DNA of 8,172 nt from Planctomycetota bacterium (lineage in GTDB: Bacteria; Planctomycetota; Phycisphaerae; WQYP01), in NCBI GenBank assembly GCA_021818565.1, contig JAKATV010000371.1, positions 1-8,172 on the forward strand. Reading direction: 5' to 3'. Below, piece after piece: positions 1 to 6,203 of the stretch. The translations under genes were made by a program, and so were the position numbers. Within the stretch, counting starts at the first letter, position 1, and each line of letters begins with the position of its first letter. The notes beneath the pieces were generated by a model, which was not told the DNA's origin, searched no databases, and saw only the letters and a program-made list of their open reading frames with translations.

Positions 1-325
1 CAGCCGCAAACATCCCGCTGCAATGGAGGCAGTGCGCGCCTGTTCGGCACATCATAAATACGAAAAACTCGCTAAAAATCTCGCTTGTTTAAGGACTAGT
101 GCCCTGTTCCAGCCATAATTACGGGTTGATTGGCCGTTATTCATGGAAAACTTCACGCGGCGATTACCGCGGCTTAACGTCAAATATAGGTAAAACTCCT
201 ACGGCGAATTACGACTTATTCTGATGGCCGGACACCGGCGTTCCCCGATAGTTTTTGTATTTTCGCCAAGCCATACTGGATCATGGGCGCAACGCCGTAT
301 GGTCGGCCGCAACTGGAGATGTGAA
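1..325. other. Leader region upstream of the stress-protein gene, no convincing gene
   Basis: I see no recognisable gene in this stretch. Frame +2 is open from the left edge to a TAA at 116-118 (38 codons, containing the string HHKYEKLAKNLAC). It could be the tail of a gene that begins outside the window, but it matches no family I know. A 5-bp inverted repeat, CGCGG (156-160) and CCGCG (167-171) around a 6-nt loop, has no T-run after it, so it is a poor terminator candidate. AT-rich DNA at about 180-222 may hold a promoter for the downstream gene, but I could not pair convincing -35 and -10 boxes. Confidence 0.4.
315..318 (+). promoter_or_regulatory. Ribosome binding site that sets the stress-protein start
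   Basis: GGAG at 315-318 lies 7 nt before the ATG at 326. The longer in-frame start at 224 has no comparable purine-rich site. The 34 residues it would add (with runs such as VFVFSPSHTGSWAQRR) do not resemble any universal stress protein N-terminus. This favours the start at 326. Confidence 0.65.
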
Positions 326-967
326 ATGTCCGGAAATACCCCGGCATTGGATATAGAAATGTTCCTTACCGAAGCACGAAAAGTGCTGCTGGATCACGGT
401 GTAGCGCCTTTGCGCGCCGATGAAATTATCACAAATATTTCCCGAGAGCTTGCGACACCCCAGGCAGCGCAGCGGCCCTGCAAGGCCCGGCGAATTCTCG
501 TGGCGGTTGATTTCAGCCCCTCGGCGGTTCGGGCGGTTGAAACAGCCATAACTTTGGCCCACGATCTGGCCGCGGAAGTTGCGGTGGTGCATGTGGTCGA
601 TGTGTCGCCGGTGTCGATTTCCGGCGGCGAACATTTAACACCCCCCGCGCTCGACCGGCTTAAGCGGGAGGGGGAATCGCTGTGTCGATCGGTGGTGAAA
701 GAAACCCAACTGGCGACGACCGAGCACTTCGTGCGCTGCGGAAATCCCGGGGGAGAAATTCTGGCTGTGGCGCGGCAGTGGCAGGCGGACTTAATTATTA
801 TCGGCAGCCACGGCCGCACCACCGCGGGCAAATTTTTTCTCGGTTCAACCGTGGAAACCGTCGTGCGGGAAAGCGAGTGCCCCGTCATGGCGGTGGGTCC
901 CAACGGTGATTGTTTCCGCCGCACAGCGCCCAATGATAAAAAAGAAAACCTGTTGCGAAATCGGTGA
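326..967 (+). CDS. Universal stress protein (UspA family), single domain with N-terminal helical extension
   Basis: This is a 213-residue cytoplasmic protein of the UspA superfamily, whose members bind nucleotides and help cells endure starvation, oxidative and energy stress. The Usp fold begins near residue 55 with RRILVAVDFS; Asp62 is the family's conserved acidic residue near the nucleotide. The fold runs to CPVMAVGPNG. The ATP-binding signature GxxG-9x-G(S/T) is intact as GSHG (160-163), nine residues, then GS (173-174), so this is probably an ATP-binding Usp and not a UspA-type non-binder. Residues 1-54 form an extra, probably helical segment (IEMFLTEARKVLLDHGV) not found in minimal Usps of about 140-150 residues. 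The gene stands alone: 320 non-coding bases separate it from acs. An ATG at 224 would give 247 residues but lacks a ribosome binding site. The family call is firm; the specific role is unknown. Confidence 0.93.
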   Translation: MSGNTPALDIEMFLTEARKVLLDHGVAPLRADEIITNISRELATPQAAQRPCKARRILVAVDFSPSAVRAVETAITLAHDLAAEVAVVHVVDVSPVSISGGEHLTPPALDRLKREGESLCRSVVKETQLATTEHFVRCGNPGGEILAVARQWQADLIIIGSHGRTTAGKFFLGSTVETVVRESECPVMAVGPNGDCFRRTAPNDKKENLLRNR

Positions 968-1043
968 GTATTCAGACGCAACAACGGCGATGATGACATG
1001 TCGGCCAACGGGTGGGCGGACCGGTAGGATTGGTGCGCACAGT

Positions 1044-1071
1044 TTCCCCCACGCGATGCGGGGCGGGGGAA
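1044..1071. repeat. Inverted repeat / GC hairpin downstream of the stress-protein gene
   Basis: TTCCCCC (1044-1050) pairs perfectly with GGGGGAA (1065-1071). The 14-nt loop can form an inner CGC-GAT-GCG mini-stem (1052-1060). It lies 77 nt past the stress-protein stop codon. There is no T-run after it (TAAATCC follows), so it is not a classic intrinsic terminator on the + strand. It could be a weak or Rho-assisted terminator, an mRNA-stabilising hairpin, or a protein-binding palindrome. Confidence 0.4.
1046..1058. repeat. 13-bp direct repeat, copy 1
   Basis: CCCCCACGCGATG occurs here and again, identically, at 1177-1189, both in the gap before acs. This copy overlaps the left arm and loop of the GC hairpin. 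The copies start 131 bp apart. They could be paired regulator sites, but the repeat matches no operator I know. Confidence 0.4.
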
Positions 1072-1176
1072 TAAATCCGGGCGGGCCTCTGCGATGCGAG
1101 TTTCCAAGGCCAAGCATTTTCGCAGCGCCGGCATTTATACTGTCGATTTCGCCGCCTGCCCGGAAATATTGCCACG

Positions 1177-1189
1177 CCCCCACGCGATG
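1177..1189. repeat. 13-bp direct repeat, copy 2
   Basis: This is the second identical copy of CCCCCACGCGATG, about 100 bp before the acs start codon. Unlike copy 1 it has no GGGGG arm downstream, so it cannot form the same hairpin. It lies between the two -10-like hexamers of the gap, where a regulator site would be plausible; that is inference only. Confidence 0.4.
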
Positions 1190-1287
1190 ATCCGCTGTCC
1201 GCCCGTGCTTTTTATTTCGGCAGTGGGTATTATATTTTCAGGTATCATCATTTAGGCGGAAATCGCCGGAATTCATGAGGAGCGTTT

Positions 1288-3243
1288 ATGTCTGTTGGCG
1301 CAAATATTGAATCTCTGATGCATGAAAATCGCACGTTTGCACCGGCAGCGTCCTTTACCGCCAAAGCGCATATCAGTTCCCAGGAACAATATCAACGCAT
1401 GTACCGCAAGTCCATTGACCATCCTCAGGAATTCTGGGCGGAAATGGCCGGTGATTTGACATGGCTGACACCCTACAGCCATGTTCTTGATGACAGCAAG
1501 CCCCCTTTTTTCAAATGGTTCACCGGTGGGAAAATCAATATTGCGCAAAATTGCCTGGACCGGCATGTTGATGCGGGCCGGGGCGACAAACCCGCTATTC
1601 TCTGGGAGGGTGAGCCCGGTGATGCGAAAACATTAACGTATCGCGAATTACTGACAGAAGTCTGCCGATTGGCCAACGCGCTGAAATCGCACGGCGTACA
1701 GCGGGGCGATCGCGTGGCGATCTATATGCCCATGATTCCCCAAGCCGCCGTGGCAATGCTGGCCTGCGCCCGGATTGGCGCGGTACATACCGTGATTTTC
1801 GGCGGTTTTGCCGCGGAATCTCTGGCGGATCGTATGAATGATGCGCAGGCGGTGGCGTTAATCACAGCCGATGGCGGATGGCGGCGCGGAAAAATTGTGG
1901 AATTAAAAGCGAACGCCGATGCGGCGCTGGCCAAAGCCCCGTGCGTACAACGGTGCATTGTGGTTAAACGCACGGGGCAGGATATTACCATGCGGCCGGG
2001 AAGAGATGTGTGGTACGACGCTTTTGTCTCCGGCAGCTCCGAGCATTGCCCGCCCGCCGCGCTGGACAGCGAACAGATGCTCTTTATTTTGTACACCAGC
2101 GGCACCACCGGCAAGCCCAAGGGCGTGGTGCATACCACGGCCGGCTACCTGCTGGGAGCCTCTATGACATGTAAATATGTATTTGATCTACGAAAAGAAG
2201 ATATCTATTGGTGCACAGCGGATATCGGCTGGGTGACGGGGCATACCTATATGGTGTACGGCCCGCTGGCGTGCGGTGCCAGTGTTGTCATGTATGAAGG
2301 AGCGCCCAATCAACCGGATATGGACCGGTTCTGGAGTATCATTGAGAAATACCGCGTCAGCGTGTTTTACACCGCGCCTACAGCCATACGAGCCTTTGTC
2401 AAATGGGGTGATCAATTCCCGCAACGGCATGATCTATCGAGCCTGCGGCTCTTGGGAACGGTCGGCGAGCCGATCAACCCGGAGGCGTGGATGTGGTATC
2501 ACCGTGTTATCGGTGGTGAAAAATGCCCCATTGTCGATACCTGGTGGCAGACGGAAACCGGTTCAATTATGTGTACACCCTTGCCGGGAATCACGCCGGG
2601 CAAACCGGGGAGTTGCGCGATTCCATTTTTTGGTGTGGATCTGGCGGTGGTGGATCGGGACGGGCAGGAAGTGGCGGCGGACACGGGAGGATATCTGGTC
2701 ATTCGTAAACCCGTACCCAGCATGTTGCGAACGGTTTATGGAGATGATGAGCGTTTTAAGAAACAGTATTACAGTGATATTCCCCCCTATTATTTCACCG
2801 GTGATGGTGCCCGGCGGGATAAAGATGGGTACTTCTGGGTCATGGGCCGGGTGGATGATGTCGTCAATGTGGCAGGACATCGATTGGGCACCATGGAAGT
2901 TGAAAGTGCTCTGGTGGCCCACAGCAAAGTTGCGGAAGCGGCTGTCGTCGGCAGACCCGATGAACTTAAAGGGCAGGCCCTGTGCGCGTTTGTCACCGTC
3001 AAGGCGGGAATCCCCACCGATGACGCCCTGAAACAGGAATTAAAAGCCTGGGTGGCCAAGGAAATCGGTGCTATTGCCCGTCCCGATGAAGTGCGTTTCA
3101 CCGAGACATTGCCCAAAACCCGCTCCGGCAAGATCATGCGACGGCTGCTGCGTGACATCGCCGCCGGGAAACAGGCCGTGGGCGACACCAGCACGTTGGA
3201 AGACTATTCCGTTTTAGCCAAATTGCGCGAAGACCAGGAATAA
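1288..3243 (+). CDS. acs: Acetyl-CoA synthetase (AMP-forming acetate--CoA ligase)
   Basis: Acs converts acetate, ATP and CoA to acetyl-CoA, AMP and pyrophosphate in the cytoplasm through an acetyl-adenylate. At 651 residues it matches the usual length (about 650). An Acs-type N-terminal region is followed by the ANL-superfamily core: phosphate-binding loop YTSGTTGKPKG (269-279), WWQTETG (419-425), YFTGDGARRDKDGY (502-515) and hinge motif GRVDDVVNVAGHRLGT (520-535). The Trp pair in WWQTETG is typical of acetate-specific enzymes, where it shortens the acyl pocket. The C-terminal motif PKTRSGKIMRR contains Lys615, equivalent to the catalytic lysine that is reversibly acetylated in enteric Acs, so control by acetylation is possible; no acetyltransferase or deacetylase gene lies nearby. 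The start is supported by AGGAG at 1278-1282, 5 nt before the ATG. folA begins 7 nt after the stop. Propionyl-CoA synthetase is the main alternative and less likely. Confidence 0.97.
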   Translation: MSVGANIESLMHENRTFAPAASFTAKAHISSQEQYQRMYRKSIDHPQEFWAEMAGDLTWLTPYSHVLDDSKPPFFKWFTGGKINIAQNCLDRHVDAGRGDKPAILWEGEPGDAKTLTYRELLTEVCRLANALKSHGVQRGDRVAIYMPMIPQAAVAMLACARIGAVHTVIFGGFAAESLADRMNDAQAVALITADGGWRRGKIVELKANADAALAKAPCVQRCIVVKRTGQDITMRPGRDVWYDAFVSGSSEHCPPAALDSEQMLFILYTSGTTGKPKGVVHTTAGYLLGASMTCKYVFDLRKEDIYWCTADIGWVTGHTYMVYGPLACGASVVMYEGAPNQPDMDRFWSIIEKYRVSVFYTAPTAIRAFVKWGDQFPQRHDLSSLRLLGTVGEPINPEAWMWYHRVIGGEKCPIVDTWWQTETGSIMCTPLPGITPGKPGSCAIPFFGVDLAVVDRDGQEVAADTGGYLVIRKPVPSMLRTVYGDDERFKKQYYSDIPPYYFTGDGARRDKDGYFWVMGRVDDVVNVAGHRLGTMEVESALVAHSKVAEAAVVGRPDELKGQALCAFVTVKAGIPTDDALKQELKAWVAKEIGAIARPDEVRFTETLPKTRSGKIMRRLLRDIAAGKQAVGDTSTLEDYSVLAKLREDQE

Positions 3244-3250
3244 AACTGTC

Positions 3251-3781
3251 ATGCTTATCAGCCTTATTTCCGCGATGACGCCGGATCATGTGATCGGGTG
3301 TAAAGGACAACTTCCCTGGCATGTGCCCGAAGACCTTAAACATTTCAAAAATCTGACCACGGGTCATACCGTTCTCATGGGGCGCAAAACCTTTGATTCC
3401 ATCCGCAAGCCGCTGCCCAACCGCACCAATTTGATCTTGAGCCGACAGATTCCGGCACACATTCCGCCGGGCACGCACTGGTCCACAGACTTGAAGCAAG
3501 CGATTGCCATCGCGGAGAAATCGGGTGAAAAAGAATTGTTTGTCGTTGGGGGTGCGGAAATCTATGCTTTGGCGATGCCGCTGGCGGATCGCATGTATGT
3601 GAGCGTTATCAAACTCGACTCGCCAGTCACGGGCGATACATGGTTTCCAAAATGGAATGAAGATGACTGGCGCGTAGCCGAATGCCGCCAGTCACAGGGG
3701 GTAGACTTTTTGACCTATTATCGCATTCGGAATATCGCGCCGCCCCACCGCATCTTGCCTGCGCATGAACCCGGCGTTTGA
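3251..3781 (+). CDS. folA: Dihydrofolate reductase (type I, FolA)
   Basis: FolA reduces dihydrofolate to tetrahydrofolate with NADPH, supplying one-carbon carriers for thymidylate, purine and methionine synthesis; it is the target of trimethoprim in other bacteria. The chromosomal-type fold is clear: MLISLISAM start, VIG-x-x-GQLPW loop (14-23), catalytic acid Asp28 in VPEDLKHFK, cofactor motif MGRKTFDSI (43-51), PLPNRTNLILSR, VVGGAEIYALAMP, and GDTWFPKW. At 176 residues it is slightly longer than the 159-residue E. coli enzyme because of a Pro/His-rich tail after YYRIR. The start ATG lies 7 nt after acs; AGGAA at 3236-3240 is a modest ribosome binding site at 10 nt. Co-transcription with acs is likely. 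thyA, the usual partner, is not in the window. Confidence 0.96.
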   Translation: MLISLISAMTPDHVIGCKGQLPWHVPEDLKHFKNLTTGHTVLMGRKTFDSIRKPLPNRTNLILSRQIPAHIPPGTHWSTDLKQAIAIAEKSGEKELFVVGGAEIYALAMPLADRMYVSVIKLDSPVTGDTWFPKWNEDDWRVAECRQSQGVDFLTYYRIRNIAPPHRILPAHEPGV

Positions 3782-3805
3782 CCAATTCACGGGCACGGGC
3801 ATAAT
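3778..3805 (+). promoter_or_regulatory. Candidate sigma70-type promoter for the ATPase gene
   Basis: TTGACC (3778-3783, 5 of 6 matches to the -35 consensus), a 16-nt spacer, and CATAAT (3800-3805, 5 of 6 matches to the -10 consensus). The -35 box overlaps the folA stop codon (TGA, 3779-3781). Transcription would begin near 3812 and leave a leader of about 47 nt before the ATPase start at 3859. This suggests the ATPase and possibly the GH113-like gene form a unit separate from acs-folA. Confidence 0.5.
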
Positions 3806-3858
3806 TAACCGTCGGCCCGCCGTAGGTTGTTGACCGGCGCGATAAACAGGAGATTCAC

Positions 3859-5055
3859 ATGGCCAGGGAATATTCGCCCTTCACGCCGGGCGTGCCGGTG
3901 CCCATTGAATTTTTCGTGGGCCGAGAACGCGAGATCACGGAAATTGTGGAACACGTGGCAAAATCGGCGTCAAGAAAAACGCTCGAGCGGATTTTCATTT
4001 CCGGTGACCGCGGCATCGGCAAAAGCTCGCTGTGCCGGATGGCGTTGCGCATTGCGGAGGAGAAACATGAGGTGCTGGGCCTGCATGTATTTCTCGGCGG
4101 CGTGACGTCTTTAGAGGAAATGGTGCGCCGCATATTCGAGCGGCTCTTGCAGGTTAGCCAAGACCGCAGTTGGTTTGACGGCGTCAAGAAATTTCTGGGC
4201 AATAATGTTCGTGAGGTCGGCCTGTTCGGCGTCTCGCTGGCTTTCGAGGCATCGCCGCGGGACCTGGCGCAAGCCGTAGGGACATTGGGGCCGACGCTGC
4301 AAAAGCTTCTGGCGCAGATCAGCTCTCATCGAAAAGGGTTGATGATTGTATTGGATGACCTGAATGGTCTGGCGGCAGATCGAGCGTTCGCCAATTGGCT
4401 CAAAAGCTTTGTTGATGAGTTGGCAACCGGCCGCGAGAATTTGCCCCTGACCCTGGTGTTGGCGGGCATGCCCGAGCGGCGGGCCCAGTTGATCCAAAAG
4501 CAGCCATCGCTGGATCGGGTATTCGATGTTATCAGCATCGCCGCCTTCAATGAAGCGGAAACGCAACAATTTTATCAACAGGCGCTTGCGAAGGTCAATG
4601 TGCGTATTTTGCCCGGCGCGCTGGACTTGTTGTGGCGCTTTTCCGGCGGATACCCGGTGTTCCTCCACGAGATTGGGGACGCGGTCTTCAAGACTGATAC
4701 TGACGGAGTCATTGACGAAAACGATGCCCTTGCCGGCATAGTCGGGGCGGCGAAGATCATCGGCGTAAAATACATCGAGCCTAAGGTGCTTGATGCCATC
4801 TGGAGCAAGCGTTACCGGCGGATATTGAAAAGGATGGTAAGCGCGCCGTTGCAACCGCATTTTTCCAAAGCCGAACTGGTGGCCCGCGTCTCGCCCGACG
4901 ACGCGAAAGTATTGGATAATTTTCTACAGAAGATGAAACAGTTGGGCGTGGTGCAGCAGTCCTCGGAAATGGGGCGCGGAAAATACCGCTTTGCCAGCCA
5001 AATTTACGCGTTGTATTTCTATTTACAATCAGCGCCGCACCCTGCCGCGGGCTAG
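3859..5055 (+). CDS. Orphan P-loop ATPase (AAA_16/STAND-like) with C-terminal winged helix
   Basis: This 398-residue, apparently soluble protein starts with the pattern PFTPGVPVPIEFFVGRE (7-23), a lead-in seen in AAA_16/Orc1-like and STAND-related ATPases. Walker A is GDRGIGKSS (49-57). Walker B is LMIVLDDL, with Asp166-Asp167 for magnesium and catalysis. A sensor-like strand LTLVLAGMP (197-205) and a FSGGYPVFLHEIG segment (261-273), resembling the GxP motif region of STAND proteins, complete the ATPase and lid. Residues from about 317 to 392 look like a winged helix (FSKAELVARV, VLDNFLQKMKQLGVVQQ, GKYRFASQIYALYFYLQ), suggesting nucleic-acid or protein binding. No nuclease, protease, TIR or transmembrane effector domain is attached. 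The start is firm: AGGAG (3848-3852) lies 6 nt before the ATG, and a candidate promoter sits at 3778-3805. The biological role is unknown; regulator, DNA-handling ATPase and defence-linked switch are all possible. Confidence 0.85.
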   Translation: MAREYSPFTPGVPVPIEFFVGREREITEIVEHVAKSASRKTLERIFISGDRGIGKSSLCRMALRIAEEKHEVLGLHVFLGGVTSLEEMVRRIFERLLQVSQDRSWFDGVKKFLGNNVREVGLFGVSLAFEASPRDLAQAVGTLGPTLQKLLAQISSHRKGLMIVLDDLNGLAADRAFANWLKSFVDELATGRENLPLTLVLAGMPERRAQLIQKQPSLDRVFDVISIAAFNEAETQQFYQQALAKVNVRILPGALDLLWRFSGGYPVFLHEIGDAVFKTDTDGVIDENDALAGIVGAAKIIGVKYIEPKVLDAIWSKRYRRILKRMVSAPLQPHFSKAELVARVSPDDAKVLDNFLQKMKQLGVVQQSSEMGRGKYRFASQIYALYFYLQSAPHPAAG

Positions 5056-5117
5056 GCGAAACTGTGAAACCTCCCGATGCGGGGCGAGCGATATTATTTT
5101 AACTCGGAGATCACGCT
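5056..5117. other. 62-bp ATPase to GH113 spacer with small hairpin
   Basis: CCCG (5073-5076) and CGGG (5080-5083) form a 4-bp stem with an ATG loop, followed after about 9 nt by the AT-rich ATATTATTTT (5091-5100). As a terminator it is weak because the T-rich stretch is not adjacent. TATTAT at 5092-5097 could be a -10 box but has no matching -35. The simplest reading is read-through from the ATPase gene into the next gene. The string CGATGCGGGGCG here (5075-5086) also occurs at 1054-1065 in the gap before acs. Confidence 0.3.
5106..5109 (+). promoter_or_regulatory. Ribosome binding site supporting a TTG start
   Basis: GGAG lies 8 nt before the TTG codon at 5118-5120. That codon begins a basic segment (VRRF) followed by a hydrophobic stretch, as expected for a signal sequence. 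The first in-frame ATG codons (residues 19-20) would cut that stretch in half, which supports the TTG start. Confidence 0.6.
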
Positions 5118-6203
5118 TTGGTCCGAAGATTCGCGGCAACATTACTGGTCGTCACAGTCGCATTAGCTGCGATGATGCTTATGCTGGACGTCAGGGGCAT
5201 GGGCCGACCCCAGCGACCCATCACCCGGCGATTACCGCCTCTGCCGCCGCTGCATTATCCAATTTCCGCCCTGCCGCCGATTCGCGGGTTTTCAATGCAG
5301 TTGAATGATCCCCGCGGGCTGTCCGCATATTTGCATGCCATCGCGCAGTTGCGGGCCATGGGCTGCACCTGGATTAATTTTGTCATTAACGCCCGCCAGC
5401 ATGATGTTCATGCGGATGATATTCATATCGATCCAAAAGTTTCTCTGACACCCCTGCAGATTCACGAGGTGCTGCTTGCGGCCCATCATCTGGGCATCCA
5501 CACAATGCTTATGCCCATCGTGCTTTTGAATCATGCCACCGGCAACGATTGGCGCGGCGTCATCAAACCCAAAAGCTGGAAGCTCTGGTTTGCCCGTTAT
5601 CGCGCCTACATTCTCGCTGCCGCCATCTGGGCCCAGCAGGCCCACGTAACAATTTTCTGCGTCGGCAGCGAATTACTTTCCACCGAACCATTTAACACAC
5701 AGTGGCTGCGGATTATCCGATTGGTGCGACAGCGCTTTTCCGGGAAACTTACGTACAGCGCGAATTGGGACCATTATCAATATGTCCATTTTTGGCCACA
5801 GCTTAATTACATCGGCATGAATTCGTATTACGATCTTTCCGATTCCAGGGATCCGTCCATTGCGGAAGTGGTGGCCCATTGGCAGCGCATTAAACAGCGC
5901 ATTTTGACGTTCGGCGCACGGGAGCGAAAGCCGGTGCTGTTTACCGAAATCGGCTGGGATAATCTCAACAACACCTTGGCCAAGCCATGGGATTATGTTG
6001 GCACAGGCCTGATAAATCCGCACAATCAGGTCATTGCTTACCAGGCTTTTGTACGTGTCTGGCGAAAAATACCCGATAGTTCCTTTATGGGAGCATTTAT
6101 CTGGGAATGGCTTCCCGGCTGCAAGCCAACCGACTACGGAGCCTATTCTCCGCAAGGTGAACCCGTGTTACCGCTGATCCGCCACTGGATTTCGGGAAAA
6201 TAG
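5118..6203 (+). CDS. GH113-like glycoside hydrolase (TIM barrel), exported or membrane-anchored
   Basis: This 361-residue protein resembles glycoside hydrolase family 113, a (beta/alpha)8 family whose characterised members are mainly beta-mannanases that retain anomeric configuration. The N-terminus has a basic start (VRRF), a hydrophobic segment (about 5-22) and a Pro-rich linker (PQRPITRRLPPLPPL). It may be a signal anchor or a peptide cut near ALA-A (15-18); there is no lipobox cysteine. The barrel starts at RGFSMQ. VGSELLSTEP carries the probable acid/base Glu185, and FTEIGWDN the probable nucleophile Glu277. IGMNSYYDL lies between them, and the C-terminal FIWEWLPG, DYGAYSPQGEPVLPLI fits the family's last strand and helix. 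Translation starts at TTG (5118). The final 36 bp overlap the end of ispE on the other strand. Family membership is likely; the substrate (mannan, other glycan, or the cell's own envelope) cannot be told. Confidence 0.85.
   Translation: MVRRFAATLLVVTVALAAMMLMLDVRGMGRPQRPITRRLPPLPPLHYPISALPPIRGFSMQLNDPRGLSAYLHAIAQLRAMGCTWINFVINARQHDVHADDIHIDPKVSLTPLQIHEVLLAAHHLGIHTMLMPIVLLNHATGNDWRGVIKPKSWKLWFARYRAYILAAAIWAQQAHVTIFCVGSELLSTEPFNTQWLRIIRLVRQRFSGKLTYSANWDHYQYVHFWPQLNYIGMNSYYDLSDSRDPSIAEVVAHWQRIKQRILTFGARERKPVLFTEIGWDNLNNTLAKPWDYVGTGLINPHNQVIAYQAFVRVWRKIPDSSFMGAFIWEWLPGCKPTDYGAYSPQGEPVLPLIRHWISGK

Larger units (their letters stand above)
968..1287. other. 320-bp intergenic region upstream of acs
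   Basis: No convincing gene lies here; the short open frames have no family resemblance and overlap one another on both strands. The region holds a GC-rich hairpin (1044-1071), a 13-bp direct repeat (1046-1058 and 1177-1189), and two AT-rich -10-like hexamers: TATACT at 1136-1141 and TATTAT at 1228-1233. Neither hexamer has a good -35 partner at 16-18 nt, so the acs promoter cannot be fixed. The length and structure would suit regulated expression of acs, which in many bacteria responds to carbon source, but I recognise no operator of a known regulator. Confidence 0.5.

Noticed and set aside
394..1134. 246-codon open frame on the - strand across the stress-protein gene
   Set aside because: It lies antisense to a clear Usp domain with an intact ATP motif, and its Ser/Arg-rich translation matches no family.
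2276..3031. 251-codon + strand frame inside acs
   Set aside because: It is an out-of-frame shadow of a well-conserved Acs, with Trp/Arg-rich content and no ribosome binding site.
4111..4860. 249-codon - strand frame inside the ATPase gene
   Set aside because: It is antisense to intact Walker motifs, and its translation is rich in Gln and Arg with no domain.
5073..5100. Possible intrinsic terminator between the ATPase and GH113-like genes
   Set aside because: The stem is only 4 bp and the T-rich stretch is not adjacent, so I do not call it a terminator.
158..5238. 13-bp match CGGCGATTACCGC at 158-170 and 5226-5238
   Set aside because: One copy is inside a coding region, and about one 13-mer match somewhere in 8 kb is expected by chance.
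5673..6155. 160-codon - strand frame antisense to the GH113-like gene
   Set aside because: The + strand frame carries both expected catalytic glutamates; the antisense frame shows no family features.
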